A stretch of DNA of 64,000 bases. Source: Chitinophagaceae bacterium (GTDB lineage: Bacteria > Bacteroidota > Bacteroidia > Chitinophagales > Chitinophagaceae). The position numbers were made by a program, and so were the translations under genes. Location: positions 868,001 to 932,000 of the forward strand of contig JADKKA010000022.1 of assembly GCA_016720745.1 (NCBI GenBank), in the 5' to 3' direction. The notes beneath the pieces are model-generated. The model was not told where the DNA came from. It worked only from the letters and a program-made list of their open reading frames with translations, and did not search any database. Below are positions 8,368 through 15,982 of this stretch, in pieces; within the stretch, counting starts at the first letter, position 1, and every line of letters starts with the position of its first letter.

Positions 8368-9486
8368 TTATTGGGGGATGGCAGCCCATTTCATGCAAAC
8401 CGGTTTACCAAGTGCAATCCGGTTGCCGGTATCAGTTAATAAACCGGTTTGAAGGTCCCTTTTAAAAATGACGACCTCGTCACTGTTCTGATTGCCGCAA
8501 AGCAGGAAGTTGCCACTGGGATCTATACTAAAGTAACGGGGCGATTTGCCCAGCGTAGACTGATGTGCTTTCAGTTGCAGCTTTCCATTGGGCAGGACCC
8601 GATAGATTGCAATATTATTTACCTCACCACGATTGGAAGCATAAAGAAATTTTCCATCCGGGGAGAGATGGATATCCGCACTCCCGGGAAAACGGCGATC
8701 AGCTTCCACCATGGTACTGATTCGTTGCCGTGGTTTCAGCCGGCCATTATTGTATTTAAAGAAAACGACTGTGCCTGATAATTCCTCAATCAGATAAGCA
8801 CGACGCCCCGATGGATCAAAACAGATCTGGCGGGGGCCTGCGCCCGGGTTGGCTTTATAATAGGGGTGAACGGCAGGTTCCAGGTTTCCACTCTTTTCAT
8901 CAAAAGCATAGATCATTACTTTATCAATGCCCAGATCAGTCACCAGCAGAAAGCGGTTATCCGGACTGATCAGCGAGCCATGTACATGTGGACCCTTCTG
9001 TCGACTGGTATCGGGTCCGGAACCGGAATGACGGATACTTTTTGCCAGTCCCACATGGCCGTTACTGTCAATGGGTAAAACAGATAAAGTGCCGCTACTG
9101 TAGTTGGAGGCAAACAGCCAATGCCCGCTGCGATCTGTTTCTACATGACAGGGATGATCACCGCCGGACAGGGTTTTTCCAAGCATAGCTAACCGACCTG
9201 TCAAAGCATCAAAAGAGTAAGAAGCGATATCTCCTCCTTTTCCATCCTTTGGGGCTGTTTCAAAAACAGCAAATATATTTTTTCCGTTGGGGGCAAGAGT
9301 GATAAAGGACGGATTGGATGATGGAATACTGCTGACGGGCGTTGCCGAACCTGTACTACTGTTGAACCGGTATACATGCACGCCCTCGTTTAATGGGGAG
9401 CTATAAGTGCCTATGAAAAGGTAGTGTTCCTGCGCCGGAAGGAGACCAGGTAAAAGCAATAGAAATGTTAAGGCAAGACGATTCAT
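8368..9486 (-). CDS. Exported lactonase family (YbhE-like) seven-bladed beta-propeller protein
   Basis: A 372-residue protein with an N-terminal signal (residues 1-18, ...LLPGLLPAQ). HYLFIGTYSSPLNEGVHVYRF and HPCHVETDRSGHWLFASNYSSG followed by KGPHVHGSLISPDNRFLLVTDLG are hallmark blades of the lactonase family PF10282, whose best-known member is bacterial 6-phosphogluconolactonase. Because this copy is exported, a cytosolic pentose-phosphate role is doubtful; a periplasmic lactone hydrolase or a non-enzymatic propeller is possible. It is transcribed alone on the minus strand. Confidence 0.85.
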   Translation of the reverse strand: MNRLALTFLLLLPGLLPAQEHYLFIGTYSSPLNEGVHVYRFNSSTGSATPVSSIPSSNPSFITLAPNGKNIFAVFETAPKDGKGGDIASYSFDALTGRLAMLGKTLSGGDHPCHVETDRSGHWLFASNYSSGTLSVLPIDSNGHVGLAKSIRHSGSGPDTSRQKGPHVHGSLISPDNRFLLVTDLGIDKVMIYAFDEKSGNLEPAVHPYYKANPGAGPRQICFDPSGRRAYLIEELSGTVVFFKYNNGRLKPRQRISTMVEADRRFPGSADIHLSPDGKFLYASNRGEVNNIAIYRVLPNGKLQLKAHQSTLGKSPRYFSIDPSGNFLLCGNQNSDEVVIFKRDLQTGLLTDTGNRIALGKPVCMKWAAIPQ

Positions 9487-9501
9487 GCGATAGTTTGAGA
9501 A

Positions 9502-9585
9502 ATGAAATTACCCTTTATATTGATTTTAACAATGGCTGATCCGGTTCTGGCACAATCTTGCTATTACTACTACGACAACAATTGA
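9502..9585 (+). CDS. Possible 27-residue secreted Tyr-rich microprotein
   Basis: A short frame encodes MKLPFILILTMADPVLA followed by QSCYYYYDNN. It looks like a complete signal peptide with an Ala-x-Ala-like end (VLA/Q) and a ten-residue mature peptide with four Tyr and one Cys. It ends 19 bases before a small lipoprotein gene that is also Tyr-rich. Against it: its start is only 15 bases from the divergent lactonase start, leaving little room for promoters, and no ribosome-binding site is evident. Treat as a candidate only. Confidence 0.3.
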   Translation: MKLPFILILTMADPVLAQSCYYYYDNN

Positions 9586-9604
9586 TAACCCAAAAATTTA
9601 AAAA

Positions 9605-10036
9605 ATGAAAAAGATATTTACCCTTTCGGCCCTGGTGCTTTCGATTAGCATCTTTCTTTCCAGTTGTGTTAAAAGCACCGTCTACACCGGTATTGATGAA
9701 GGTTACTGGCTCTCCAAAGAAAGGGGAGAAGTAGTGTACAGCGATTCTTACTGCAGTTATTATGTGGTGGAGACCTACTATGGTTTCAATATTGTACAGG
9801 CAAACGGCGGGTACCGCCCATCAGAAGGATCATTTGTGTACGGTAATTTCAGCGCCCGTGGTACAAGGGATATGTATAACCGCAGTGCCGGATATATATT
9901 CACCGGTACCGTAACCGACTACTGGCTGACATACACCGAAGCACAGGACGCCCTGGATTATTATTGTCCCCTTGCTGGTAAAGGCGCTACCCGGACCTTT
10001 AAAACTTCCACCATTAAACAGGAAGCCACCAAGTAA
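9605..10036 (+). CDS. Small Tyr-rich lipoprotein of unknown function
   Basis: A 143-residue protein with a lipoprotein signal (FLSSC, Cys21). The mature part is rich in Tyr and Gly: YWLSKERGEVVYSDSYCSYY and VVETYYGFNIVQANGGYRP, suggesting a small beta-rich envelope protein. No family recognised. The start follows an A-rich stretch (aaaaatttaaaaaATG), normal for this group. A strong terminator 27 bases after the stop ends the unit. Confidence 0.7.
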   Translation: MKKIFTLSALVLSISIFLSSCVKSTVYTGIDEGYWLSKERGEVVYSDSYCSYYVVETYYGFNIVQANGGYRPSEGSFVYGNFSARGTRDMYNRSAGYIFTGTVTDYWLTYTEAQDALDYYCPLAGKGATRTFKTSTIKQEATK

Positions 10037-10063
10037 TAGATATCATTCCTGACGTTAGATACA

Positions 10064-10090
10064 CCACTGCCTGAGGGCAGTGGTTTTTTT
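10064..10090 (+). terminator. Rho-independent terminator after the Tyr-rich lipoprotein gene
   Basis: CCACTGCC and GGCAGTGG form a perfect 8-bp stem with a TGAG loop, followed by seven T. The end of the T-run also supplies the stop codon (TAA on the minus strand) of the convergent gene. Confidence 0.9.
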
Positions 10091-10952
10091 ATGGGTTGGA
10101 GGCCGCATAGGCTGCGAGAGTGGTGGCAGGTTGCCCCAGCTCATCCCAGGTCAACTGCGATTCAAATTTTTCGGGGTATTTATTCAACGCTTCGCAAATA
10201 TGCCAGGCATAGTTATACTGATTGGCAAAAAGTCCCAGGAATTTCATCAACCAGATAGGCGCTTTCAGGATGCCTAGTTTCTTTTTGGTGTAGTGGGTAA
10301 TAAAAATCCGGTTTGCCTCTTCAAAAGTATAAGCCGCTGGTCCCTGTATGGCATATTCCCTGTTATCATTCCCAGGCTGTTGAAAAGAACGGCTGACCTG
10401 TTTGGCATAATCAGCTGCCGCAATAAACCACATGGGTGCAATGGAACGTCCCAGTGACGCAATTTTATTTCCCCTCAACATCTGAAAAGGAAAAGTTTCC
10501 ATAAATGTAGAGGGATAAAAAATGGTATAAGGGATACCGGACGCTTTGATTTTTTGGACCGCTTCTTCTTTCATTCGGAAAGCCCACCAGCTGAACCCAT
10601 TCATTCCCTCATACCGGTGCACCAGTGAGGATAGATAACCGAGCCGGGTAATCCCGTTTTTTATCGCAGCAGCCAGAATATGATCAATCCCTTCTCTTTC
10701 CGGTTGCGGATCTTTCATGCCTGAATGCTGGGTAACAGACAGATTGCAATACACTGTATCCATTCCCTTCATCGCTGATTCAATACTTTGCATATCCAGA
10801 ATATCACCCTGAATAATGTTTGCTTCCGGGAAAATGGCCTTCAATTTATCATGGTCTCTTCCAAAAAAAGTGCAATCAAATCCGGCCCTGATCAGCTCCT
10901 GAGCAACAGGTTTGCCGAGCATACCGGTTCCGCCGATGAAAAGAATTTTCAT
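10089..10952 (-). CDS. NmrA-like NAD(P)-binding SDR family protein
   Basis: A 287-residue atypical short-chain dehydrogenase/NmrA-like protein. The Rossmann motif is FIGGTGMLGKPVAQELI (about 5-21), followed by FFGRD and GDILDMQSIESAMKGMDTVYC. No clear catalytic YxxxK is seen, so it may bind NAD(P) as a sensor or isomerase and need not be a dehydrogenase. Its start overlaps the stop of the upstream membrane-protein gene by ATGA, so the two are co-translated and probably act together. Substrate unknown. Confidence 0.8.
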   Translation of the reverse strand: MKILFIGGTGMLGKPVAQELIRAGFDCTFFGRDHDKLKAIFPEANIIQGDILDMQSIESAMKGMDTVYCNLSVTQHSGMKDPQPEREGIDHILAAAIKNGITRLGYLSSLVHRYEGMNGFSWWAFRMKEEAVQKIKASGIPYTIFYPSTFMETFPFQMLRGNKIASLGRSIAPMWFIAAADYAKQVSRSFQQPGNDNREYAIQGPAAYTFEEANRIFITHYTKKKLGILKAPIWLMKFLGLFANQYNYAWHICEALNKYPEKFESQLTWDELGQPATTLAAYAASNP

Positions 10953-11728
10953 GAAGAGAATTTTGGCAAAGGTAAACCACGCAAAGCCCTCAACAACAAA
11001 TAACTCACCAACACAAAATATATCATGGAAAAAAGGATACTGCTTGTCGTTGTCCTTGTAATAAAATAACCAGCCAATGGCAGCAGTTGTAAAGCATGAA
11101 TACCAAAAAAATGGGCGATTCGTAAATCTCCATGGGCCTTGCTCCAGTTCAAAACCGGGATGCAGGCACCGCCATCTGCGGCGCCGACAGTATGCGCCAG
11201 TCGGGCTCCCATCATCCCCCCTTCAAAAGAAAAAATTACAAAGAAGATGATGCCCAGTCGAATACCCCATAAATAGCCCGCCGGAAGATCCGCCACAGCA
11301 GGTCCCCAAAATTTCAGCCCAATGATAAAGGTCCATACCGTTAACAATGAAATAGCAATTCCCATGATGGTAAACAGACTGCTGTAAAGGACGGTTGAAG
11401 TATTAAAATGCGATAACCGGCCATAGGCAGCCTGCCAGGTGATAATACCCAGTTCGATGCTCATGACTATTACCACCATGATGCTATAGGACCTGACAGC
11501 CACCGGCTGATTCAATTCATGCAGTAACCAGCCCATGGTCCAGCAAAAAATCCAGATGCTTAGAAAAAATTTCATGGGTTTAATCCAGGCACTGATACCG
11601 TTGACCTGTACGGTACTGGTGCCTGCTAGGTACATACAAAGCAGACCGCCGCCCAGGCAGAGGATGCCAAACCAGAATAGACCACTGTTTCTTTGCGCTA
11701 ATGCCTGCAGCCACCACATTACTTGCAT
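10949..11728 (-). CDS. Multi-spanning membrane protein with conserved-looking histidines, unknown function
   Basis: A 259-residue protein with about seven membrane helices. A loop and helix stretch reads HTVGAADGG, then KAHGDLRIAHFFGIHALQLLP, placing several His residues close to or within the membrane; that would suit a heme or metal ligand role, but this is inference. The family appears in bacterial genomes without a function that I can name. The gene overlaps the downstream NmrA-like gene by 4 bases (ATGA) and begins 37 bases after the end of a TonB receptor gene, so it may be the fourth gene of a minus-strand run starting at purC. Confidence 0.75.
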   Translation of the reverse strand: MQVMWWLQALAQRNSGLFWFGILCLGGGLLCMYLAGTSTVQVNGISAWIKPMKFFLSIWIFCWTMGWLLHELNQPVAVRSYSIMVVIVMSIELGIITWQAAYGRLSHFNTSTVLYSSLFTIMGIAISLLTVWTFIIGLKFWGPAVADLPAGYLWGIRLGIIFFVIFSFEGGMMGARLAHTVGAADGGACIPVLNWSKAHGDLRIAHFFGIHALQLLPLAGYFITRTTTSSILFSMIYFVLVSYLLLRALRGLPLPKFSS

Positions 11729-11765
11729 GATTGAAATTGTTGAAGAGAAGAATGTTGTTGTCAGT

Positions 11766-14150
11766 TTAAAACTGGATCCTGTACAATATATCGGGGAAGA
11801 AACCGATCTGGTTCACATTGCCCACTGTTCCATACACGGGGTTGAAGCGTCGAAGGAAGATATTTTCACGGTTCGTTACATTCTGTAAATCGAGGTAAAT
11901 GGTCTGACTCATTTTCCTTTTCCTGCTATTCAACCGGAATCCAAATTTGGTATCGGCCCGCAGGTACCCTGAAAGTTTGGTTGCATTATAATTCGATTCG
12001 TCCAGCACTTCCTTCCCGGCTGCCAGTGATGCGGTGATATCAATAGGCGTGGCATAACGGCCACCAATCATCGACAACCGTATATCCAGTGTAAAAGCAT
12101 TGCGCTTTTCATGACCGGTTTTCCATTCCTTCCCGGCCAGCAGGTTCGCCGCATAGCCATAATTATAGGAACTGTTCCTCTCAATCCCGTCACTTCCCTT
12201 GTATTTACTCCGGAAAACAGAACCGGTACTGAGCAGGTAAAATCCATGACTCAGGAATTTTTCAATGCTCAATTCGATCCCTGTATTCCTGCCTTTTCCA
12301 TTATTGACCAGCCCTGCTTTTTCAGGAAAAGTAAAGTCGCTGCCGGCATTGATCATAGAGAAACCGCTGGCTGTTTTTTCAACGGGTATATCAAATAAAG
12401 ACTGGTAATACCATTCCGCTTTCAGCCTCCAGTCAGTGGCAAATCGGTTTTCATATCCCAGCACCAGGTGATGGGCGCGCGAAAATCCAAGAGAGCGGTT
12501 ACTGCGATCCGTGTTGAAGCCATCCGATTTTTCATAGAGATAAACGGGCAGGGGTTGCAGCTGACCGTGGAGTCCATAACTGATACTAAAACTATTTTTA
12601 GGATTGGCCTGGTATTGTACCGAAGCTCTGGGTTCAATGATGCTGCTTTGATTAAAACTGAAATTCATGCCATGAACCCCGCCGATCAGGGTTAGTTTGG
12701 AGGAAGGCTTGTATCGGAACTGGCCGAATAACTGAAGCAGCAGAAAGCGGTCATCAAAATCACGGACCAGATTAAAAGGAGCCGTGCTGTTCTGTCCCTG
12801 CCGGTCAGTGACCCTGGTATCTAACCCAAAACTTTCACCGGTTAGTCCAGCCCTCCATGAAAACTTCACCGAAGTTTTGGAATTTAGGAGGGAACTAAAA
12901 CGAATGACATCCTGCTGATCGAGCACATCTGTTACTTTCCAGGCAGTACCATAGGGTGGAACGGGCAATGCATACTGATAAGTTTCAAAATCACTTTTGG
13001 TATTACTATATGATACAACCGTTCGCCAATAAGTCTTTTTCCCCAGATCGATACTGTGTTTGGCGCCGAACATCAACAGCCGGTTACTAAAATAACTGTC
13101 CTGATCTTTTCTGCTGTAGAAATCAGTTGTGTCTATTTCTTGACCGATAAAATCAATATTGCTTTTTCCTCCCATTCCGAAGAAAGAGAATTTTCCTGCT
13201 TTGGAGGGAGCGAGTTGAATATGGTAAACCCAGTCCTGGTATTTAGGAACAGCAGCAGTGCCCACATCCAGTCCAAGCGACTGACCGATTTGCACAAATG
13301 AATAGCGGTAACCTGCCAGGTACGAGGCCCCGTTTTTCTTTTTATTCAAAGGGCCTTCCAGCATTACTTCAAGACCGCTGAATAAATTAACCTGTAATGT
13401 TCTTTCATGTTTGTTTGTATTGCCGGCACGGAAACTGATATCAAAAACTGCGGCGGTGGCATTACCATATTCTGCCGGGAAGGCACCGCTATAAAAATCA
13501 GATGTTTTCAGTGCATTGGTATTAAGTGCGGAAATTGGACCACCGGTGGTGCCCAGGGTAGCATAATGATTGGGGCTGGGAGCGGGGAGACCTTCGATCC
13601 GCCAAAGTACGCCTGCCGGTGAATTGCCCCGAACCACAATATCATTCCGGCTATCATTATTAGAGATGACACCCGCAAAATTGCTGACCAGTTTACTGGG
13701 ATCATTCCTGCCACCTGCATAACGGGTTACTTCTTCAATATTAAAACTACGGGCGCTGTTGCCGGCAAATTCATTGCTCACATTTCCCTTTTTAACTTTA
13801 CTGCTGCTGATCTTTACTTCACTGAGGATAGCCACTTGTTGTTCAAGCGCGATATCCAGCACCACTTCTTTACCACTGGTAACCAGAATTTCGGGGATCG
13901 TTGCAGACTGGTAACCGCTGAAACTGATAGTCACCCTGATCCTTCCCACAGGTACATTTGAGATAAAGAAGCGACCTTTTTCATCAGCTTGAGCTACCTG
14001 TGCTGTTCCTTCAACACTGATAGTGGCACCAGCAAGTGGCTGTTCTGTTATTTTATCGGTGATCATACCCCTGATAATCTGGCTTTGGGGCTGGGCGAAT
14101 AAATGCAGGGAGAGGGTCAGGAAAAAAGTGGATAGAAATATACTTTTCAT
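11766..14150 (-). CDS. TonB-dependent receptor with carboxypeptidase-regulatory-like domain
   Basis: A 794-residue outer-membrane protein. A signal peptide (1-19, ...LHLFAQ) precedes a CarboxypepD_reg-like domain (about 24-105, GMITDKITEQPLAGATISVEG). A plug-like region follows (NDIVVRGNSPAGVLWRIEG and FYSGAFPAEYGNATAAVFDI), then a barrel with alternating aromatic strands. No SusD partner is present. The gene lies 108 bases after a Crp/Fnr-type regulator on the same strand, which may control it. The substrate cannot be told from sequence. Confidence 0.85.
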   Translation of the reverse strand: MKSIFLSTFFLTLSLHLFAQPQSQIIRGMITDKITEQPLAGATISVEGTAQVAQADEKGRFFISNVPVGRIRVTISFSGYQSATIPEILVTSGKEVVLDIALEQQVAILSEVKISSSKVKKGNVSNEFAGNSARSFNIEEVTRYAGGRNDPSKLVSNFAGVISNNDSRNDIVVRGNSPAGVLWRIEGLPAPSPNHYATLGTTGGPISALNTNALKTSDFYSGAFPAEYGNATAAVFDISFRAGNTNKHERTLQVNLFSGLEVMLEGPLNKKKNGASYLAGYRYSFVQIGQSLGLDVGTAAVPKYQDWVYHIQLAPSKAGKFSFFGMGGKSNIDFIGQEIDTTDFYSRKDQDSYFSNRLLMFGAKHSIDLGKKTYWRTVVSYSNTKSDFETYQYALPVPPYGTAWKVTDVLDQQDVIRFSSLLNSKTSVKFSWRAGLTGESFGLDTRVTDRQGQNSTAPFNLVRDFDDRFLLLQLFGQFRYKPSSKLTLIGGVHGMNFSFNQSSIIEPRASVQYQANPKNSFSISYGLHGQLQPLPVYLYEKSDGFNTDRSNRSLGFSRAHHLVLGYENRFATDWRLKAEWYYQSLFDIPVEKTASGFSMINAGSDFTFPEKAGLVNNGKGRNTGIELSIEKFLSHGFYLLSTGSVFRSKYKGSDGIERNSSYNYGYAANLLAGKEWKTGHEKRNAFTLDIRLSMIGGRYATPIDITASLAAGKEVLDESNYNATKLSGYLRADTKFGFRLNSRKRKMSQTIYLDLQNVTNRENIFLRRFNPVYGTVGNVNQIGFFPDILYRIQF

Positions 14151-14258
14151 TGCTTTGGTTTTTGCTGGTACAAAATTTCAAAGCAGCGGGCGGATTCCTG
14201 TTGACATTTGTTAAGAAGTGATCCGCTAATTATTTATTGATAAATATCAATGGCAGGC

Positions 14259-14837
14259 TTACTTACTGCTCATTTTTTTCCGGATCCTGCTCAGATGCTC
14301 CGGCGTAATACCAATAAATGAGGCGATCATATACTGAGGAACCCTTTGTAAAAGATATGGCTGTTGCAGTAACATGGTCTGGTAACGTTCTTCCGGACTC
14401 AATGTCAGCAGGAGGGTGGTATGAGAAGACACCATGATATAAAGCATTTCTGCGATCTTCCGGCCGAAGCGTTCATAAATCGGGTGGGAGAGATAGAGTT
14501 CCTGCATCGATTCGAAGGAAAGATTAATCAGTTCACAATCTTCTAGGGCATCAATGTTTTCGGCGGAAGGTTGCCTGGTCAGGAAACTGGAATAAGAGCT
14601 CACATATTCATTTTCAGCAATAAAACCGGTATTGATCTCTTTGCCGTCGGAGAGATAGTAAATTCTGACAAGTCCTTTGTTGATAAAACTAACCGACCGG
14701 CTGACTTCCCCCTGACGAATCAGTAAACTTCCTTTTGTAAGTTGCTGCAAAGTGAGTTTACTTTCCAGGGCTTTCCACTCTGCAACAGACATTCCCGGAA
14801 CCAGTCTTTTGTAATAGTCATGTACTTTTTCGAACAT
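14259..14837 (-). CDS. Crp/Fnr family transcriptional regulator
   Basis: A 192-residue protein with a cyclic-nucleotide-binding-like beta-roll (about 25-115, with LIRQGEVSRSVSFINKGLVRIYY) and a C-terminal winged-helix segment ending QYMIASFIGITPEHLSRIRKKM, the recognition helix. The PxR-type cAMP-binding consensus is not obvious and there are no clustered Cys for an Fnr iron-sulfur cluster, so the ligand is unknown. It is short, as in many Bacteroidota members. Its ATG shares one base with the TGA of purC (TGATG), implying translational coupling to purC. A role in regulating the downstream TonB receptor is inferred from position. Confidence 0.9.
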   Translation of the reverse strand: MFEKVHDYYKRLVPGMSVAEWKALESKLTLQQLTKGSLLIRQGEVSRSVSFINKGLVRIYYLSDGKEINTGFIAENEYVSSYSSFLTRQPSAENIDALEDCELINLSFESMQELYLSHPIYERFGRKIAEMLYIMVSSHTTLLLTLSPEERYQTMLLQQPYLLQRVPQYMIASFIGITPEHLSRIRKKMSSK

Positions 14838-15763
14838 CAGTGCAATTTCTCCAAAGAAGCAAGAATTTTCTGAAATGTTTCGTTTTCGTTGAAGGACTGA
14901 GGTGAAAAAGGGGTGCCGATCACTTTTTCATATAATTCTATATATCTTTTAGAGATCGTGTCTACCCATTCATCCGTCATCTCGGGCACGGTTTGCCCTT
15001 CTTTTCCCATAAAATTGTTGGCAATCAGCCATTCCCTCACAAATTCTTTGCTTAGTTGTCTTTGCCTTTCCCCTTTTTGCTGTCTTTCAACATAGCCATC
15101 TGCATAAAAATACCGGGAAGAATCCGGGGTGTGGATCTCATCCATTAATACTACCTGTCCGTCCAGCATCCCAAATTCATACTTGGTATCTACCAGGATC
15201 AGGCCCTGTTTAGCGGCAATGGCCTTTCCTCTTTCAAATAACTGGAGGGCATAGCGGCTCAGGATTTCCCATTCTTTTTCTGTGGCCAGACCTGTATCTA
15301 TGATTTCCCGGGGGGAGATATCTTCATCATGCCCTTCTGCGGCCTTTGTACTGGGGGTTATGATGGGTTGGGGGAAATAGTCGTTTTCCTTCATGCCATC
15401 GGGCATCATCGCCCCGCAAAGCTCCCTTTTTCCGGAGGCATAAGTACGCCAGGCGTGCCCGGTCAGGTTGCCCCGAACCACCATTTCGATCCGGAAGGGG
15501 ATACATTTTTTGCCGATGGAGACCTGTGGAGCCGGTACGTCCAAGAGCCAGTTGGGGCAAATATCACTGGTTGCCCGAAGCATAAAAGCGGCAATTTGGT
15601 TCAAAACCTGCCCTTTATAAGGTATCGGGCGGGGGAGGATCACGTCAAAGGCCGAAATCCGGTCACTGGCGACCATCACCAGTAAATCCCCGGAAATTGT
15701 ATAAACATCGCGCACTTTACCCCGGTAAAATCCGGTTTGCTGTGGAAAAGAAAATTGAGCCAT
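14837..15763 (-). CDS. purC: Phosphoribosylaminoimidazole-succinocarboxamide synthase PurC
   Basis: SAICAR synthase joins aspartate to CAIR in purine synthesis. GKVRDVYTI, VASDRISAFDVILP, VRGNLTGHAWRTYASGKREL and IITPSTKAAEGHDEDIS are diagnostic. The start at 15763 gives MAQFSF..., 308 residues, the usual length for this longer PurC type; an upstream in-frame start at 15871 would add 36 residues that run through a palindrome-rich control region and look non-coding. It is the first gene of a minus-strand run and is coupled by a 1-base overlap to the Crp/Fnr gene. No purine riboswitch was recognised. Confidence 0.95.
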   Translation of the reverse strand: MAQFSFPQQTGFYRGKVRDVYTISGDLLVMVASDRISAFDVILPRPIPYKGQVLNQIAAFMLRATSDICPNWLLDVPAPQVSIGKKCIPFRIEMVVRGNLTGHAWRTYASGKRELCGAMMPDGMKENDYFPQPIITPSTKAAEGHDEDISPREIIDTGLATEKEWEILSRYALQLFERGKAIAAKQGLILVDTKYEFGMLDGQVVLMDEIHTPDSSRYFYADGYVERQQKGERQRQLSKEFVREWLIANNFMGKEGQTVPEMTDEWVDTISKRYIELYEKVIGTPFSPQSFNENETFQKILASLEKLH

Positions 15764-15861
15764 GGCCGAAAGTAAGAAGGGGGCTAAAACCGGCCAATTA
15801 AGGGGGGGAGCAGATTTCAACATTTTATCCAATCCGGTCGTAATTTCGGGAAATCTGTTTT

Positions 15862-15917
15862 TTGTCCACAACCGGGGCTAGCCCCTTAAAAATTAAATTT
15901 TTACAAAAAGTGGACAA
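15862..15917. promoter_or_regulatory. Nested inverted repeats between divergent purC and TonB receptor genes
   Basis: The outer arms TTGTCCAC (15862-15869) and GTGGACAA (15910-15917) are exact complements. Between them lie the 12-bp palindrome GGGGCTAGCCCC (15874-15885) and TAAAAAT-TAA-ATTTTTA (15887-15903). Three perfect dyads within 56 bases in a divergent promoter region suggest operator sites or a structured transcript. The regulator is unknown. Confidence 0.5.
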
Positions 15918-15941
15918 TGCTTATTTTTCCACCAAATTACG

Positions 15942-15959
15942 CCGAAGAACTACCTTCGG
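15942..15959 (+). promoter_or_regulatory. Leader hairpin of the TonB receptor gene
   Basis: CCGAAG and CTTCGG form a perfect 6-bp stem with a 6-base loop. It ends 23 bases before the receptor ATG and is likely part of the 5' leader. A role in mRNA stability or translation is inferred only. Confidence 0.4.
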
Positions 15960-15982
15960 GGCAAAACTAAAACTACTTACTT

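Noticed and set aside
15764..15871. N-terminal extension of PurC
   Set aside because: It lacks similarity to the PurC start and runs into a palindrome-rich control region.
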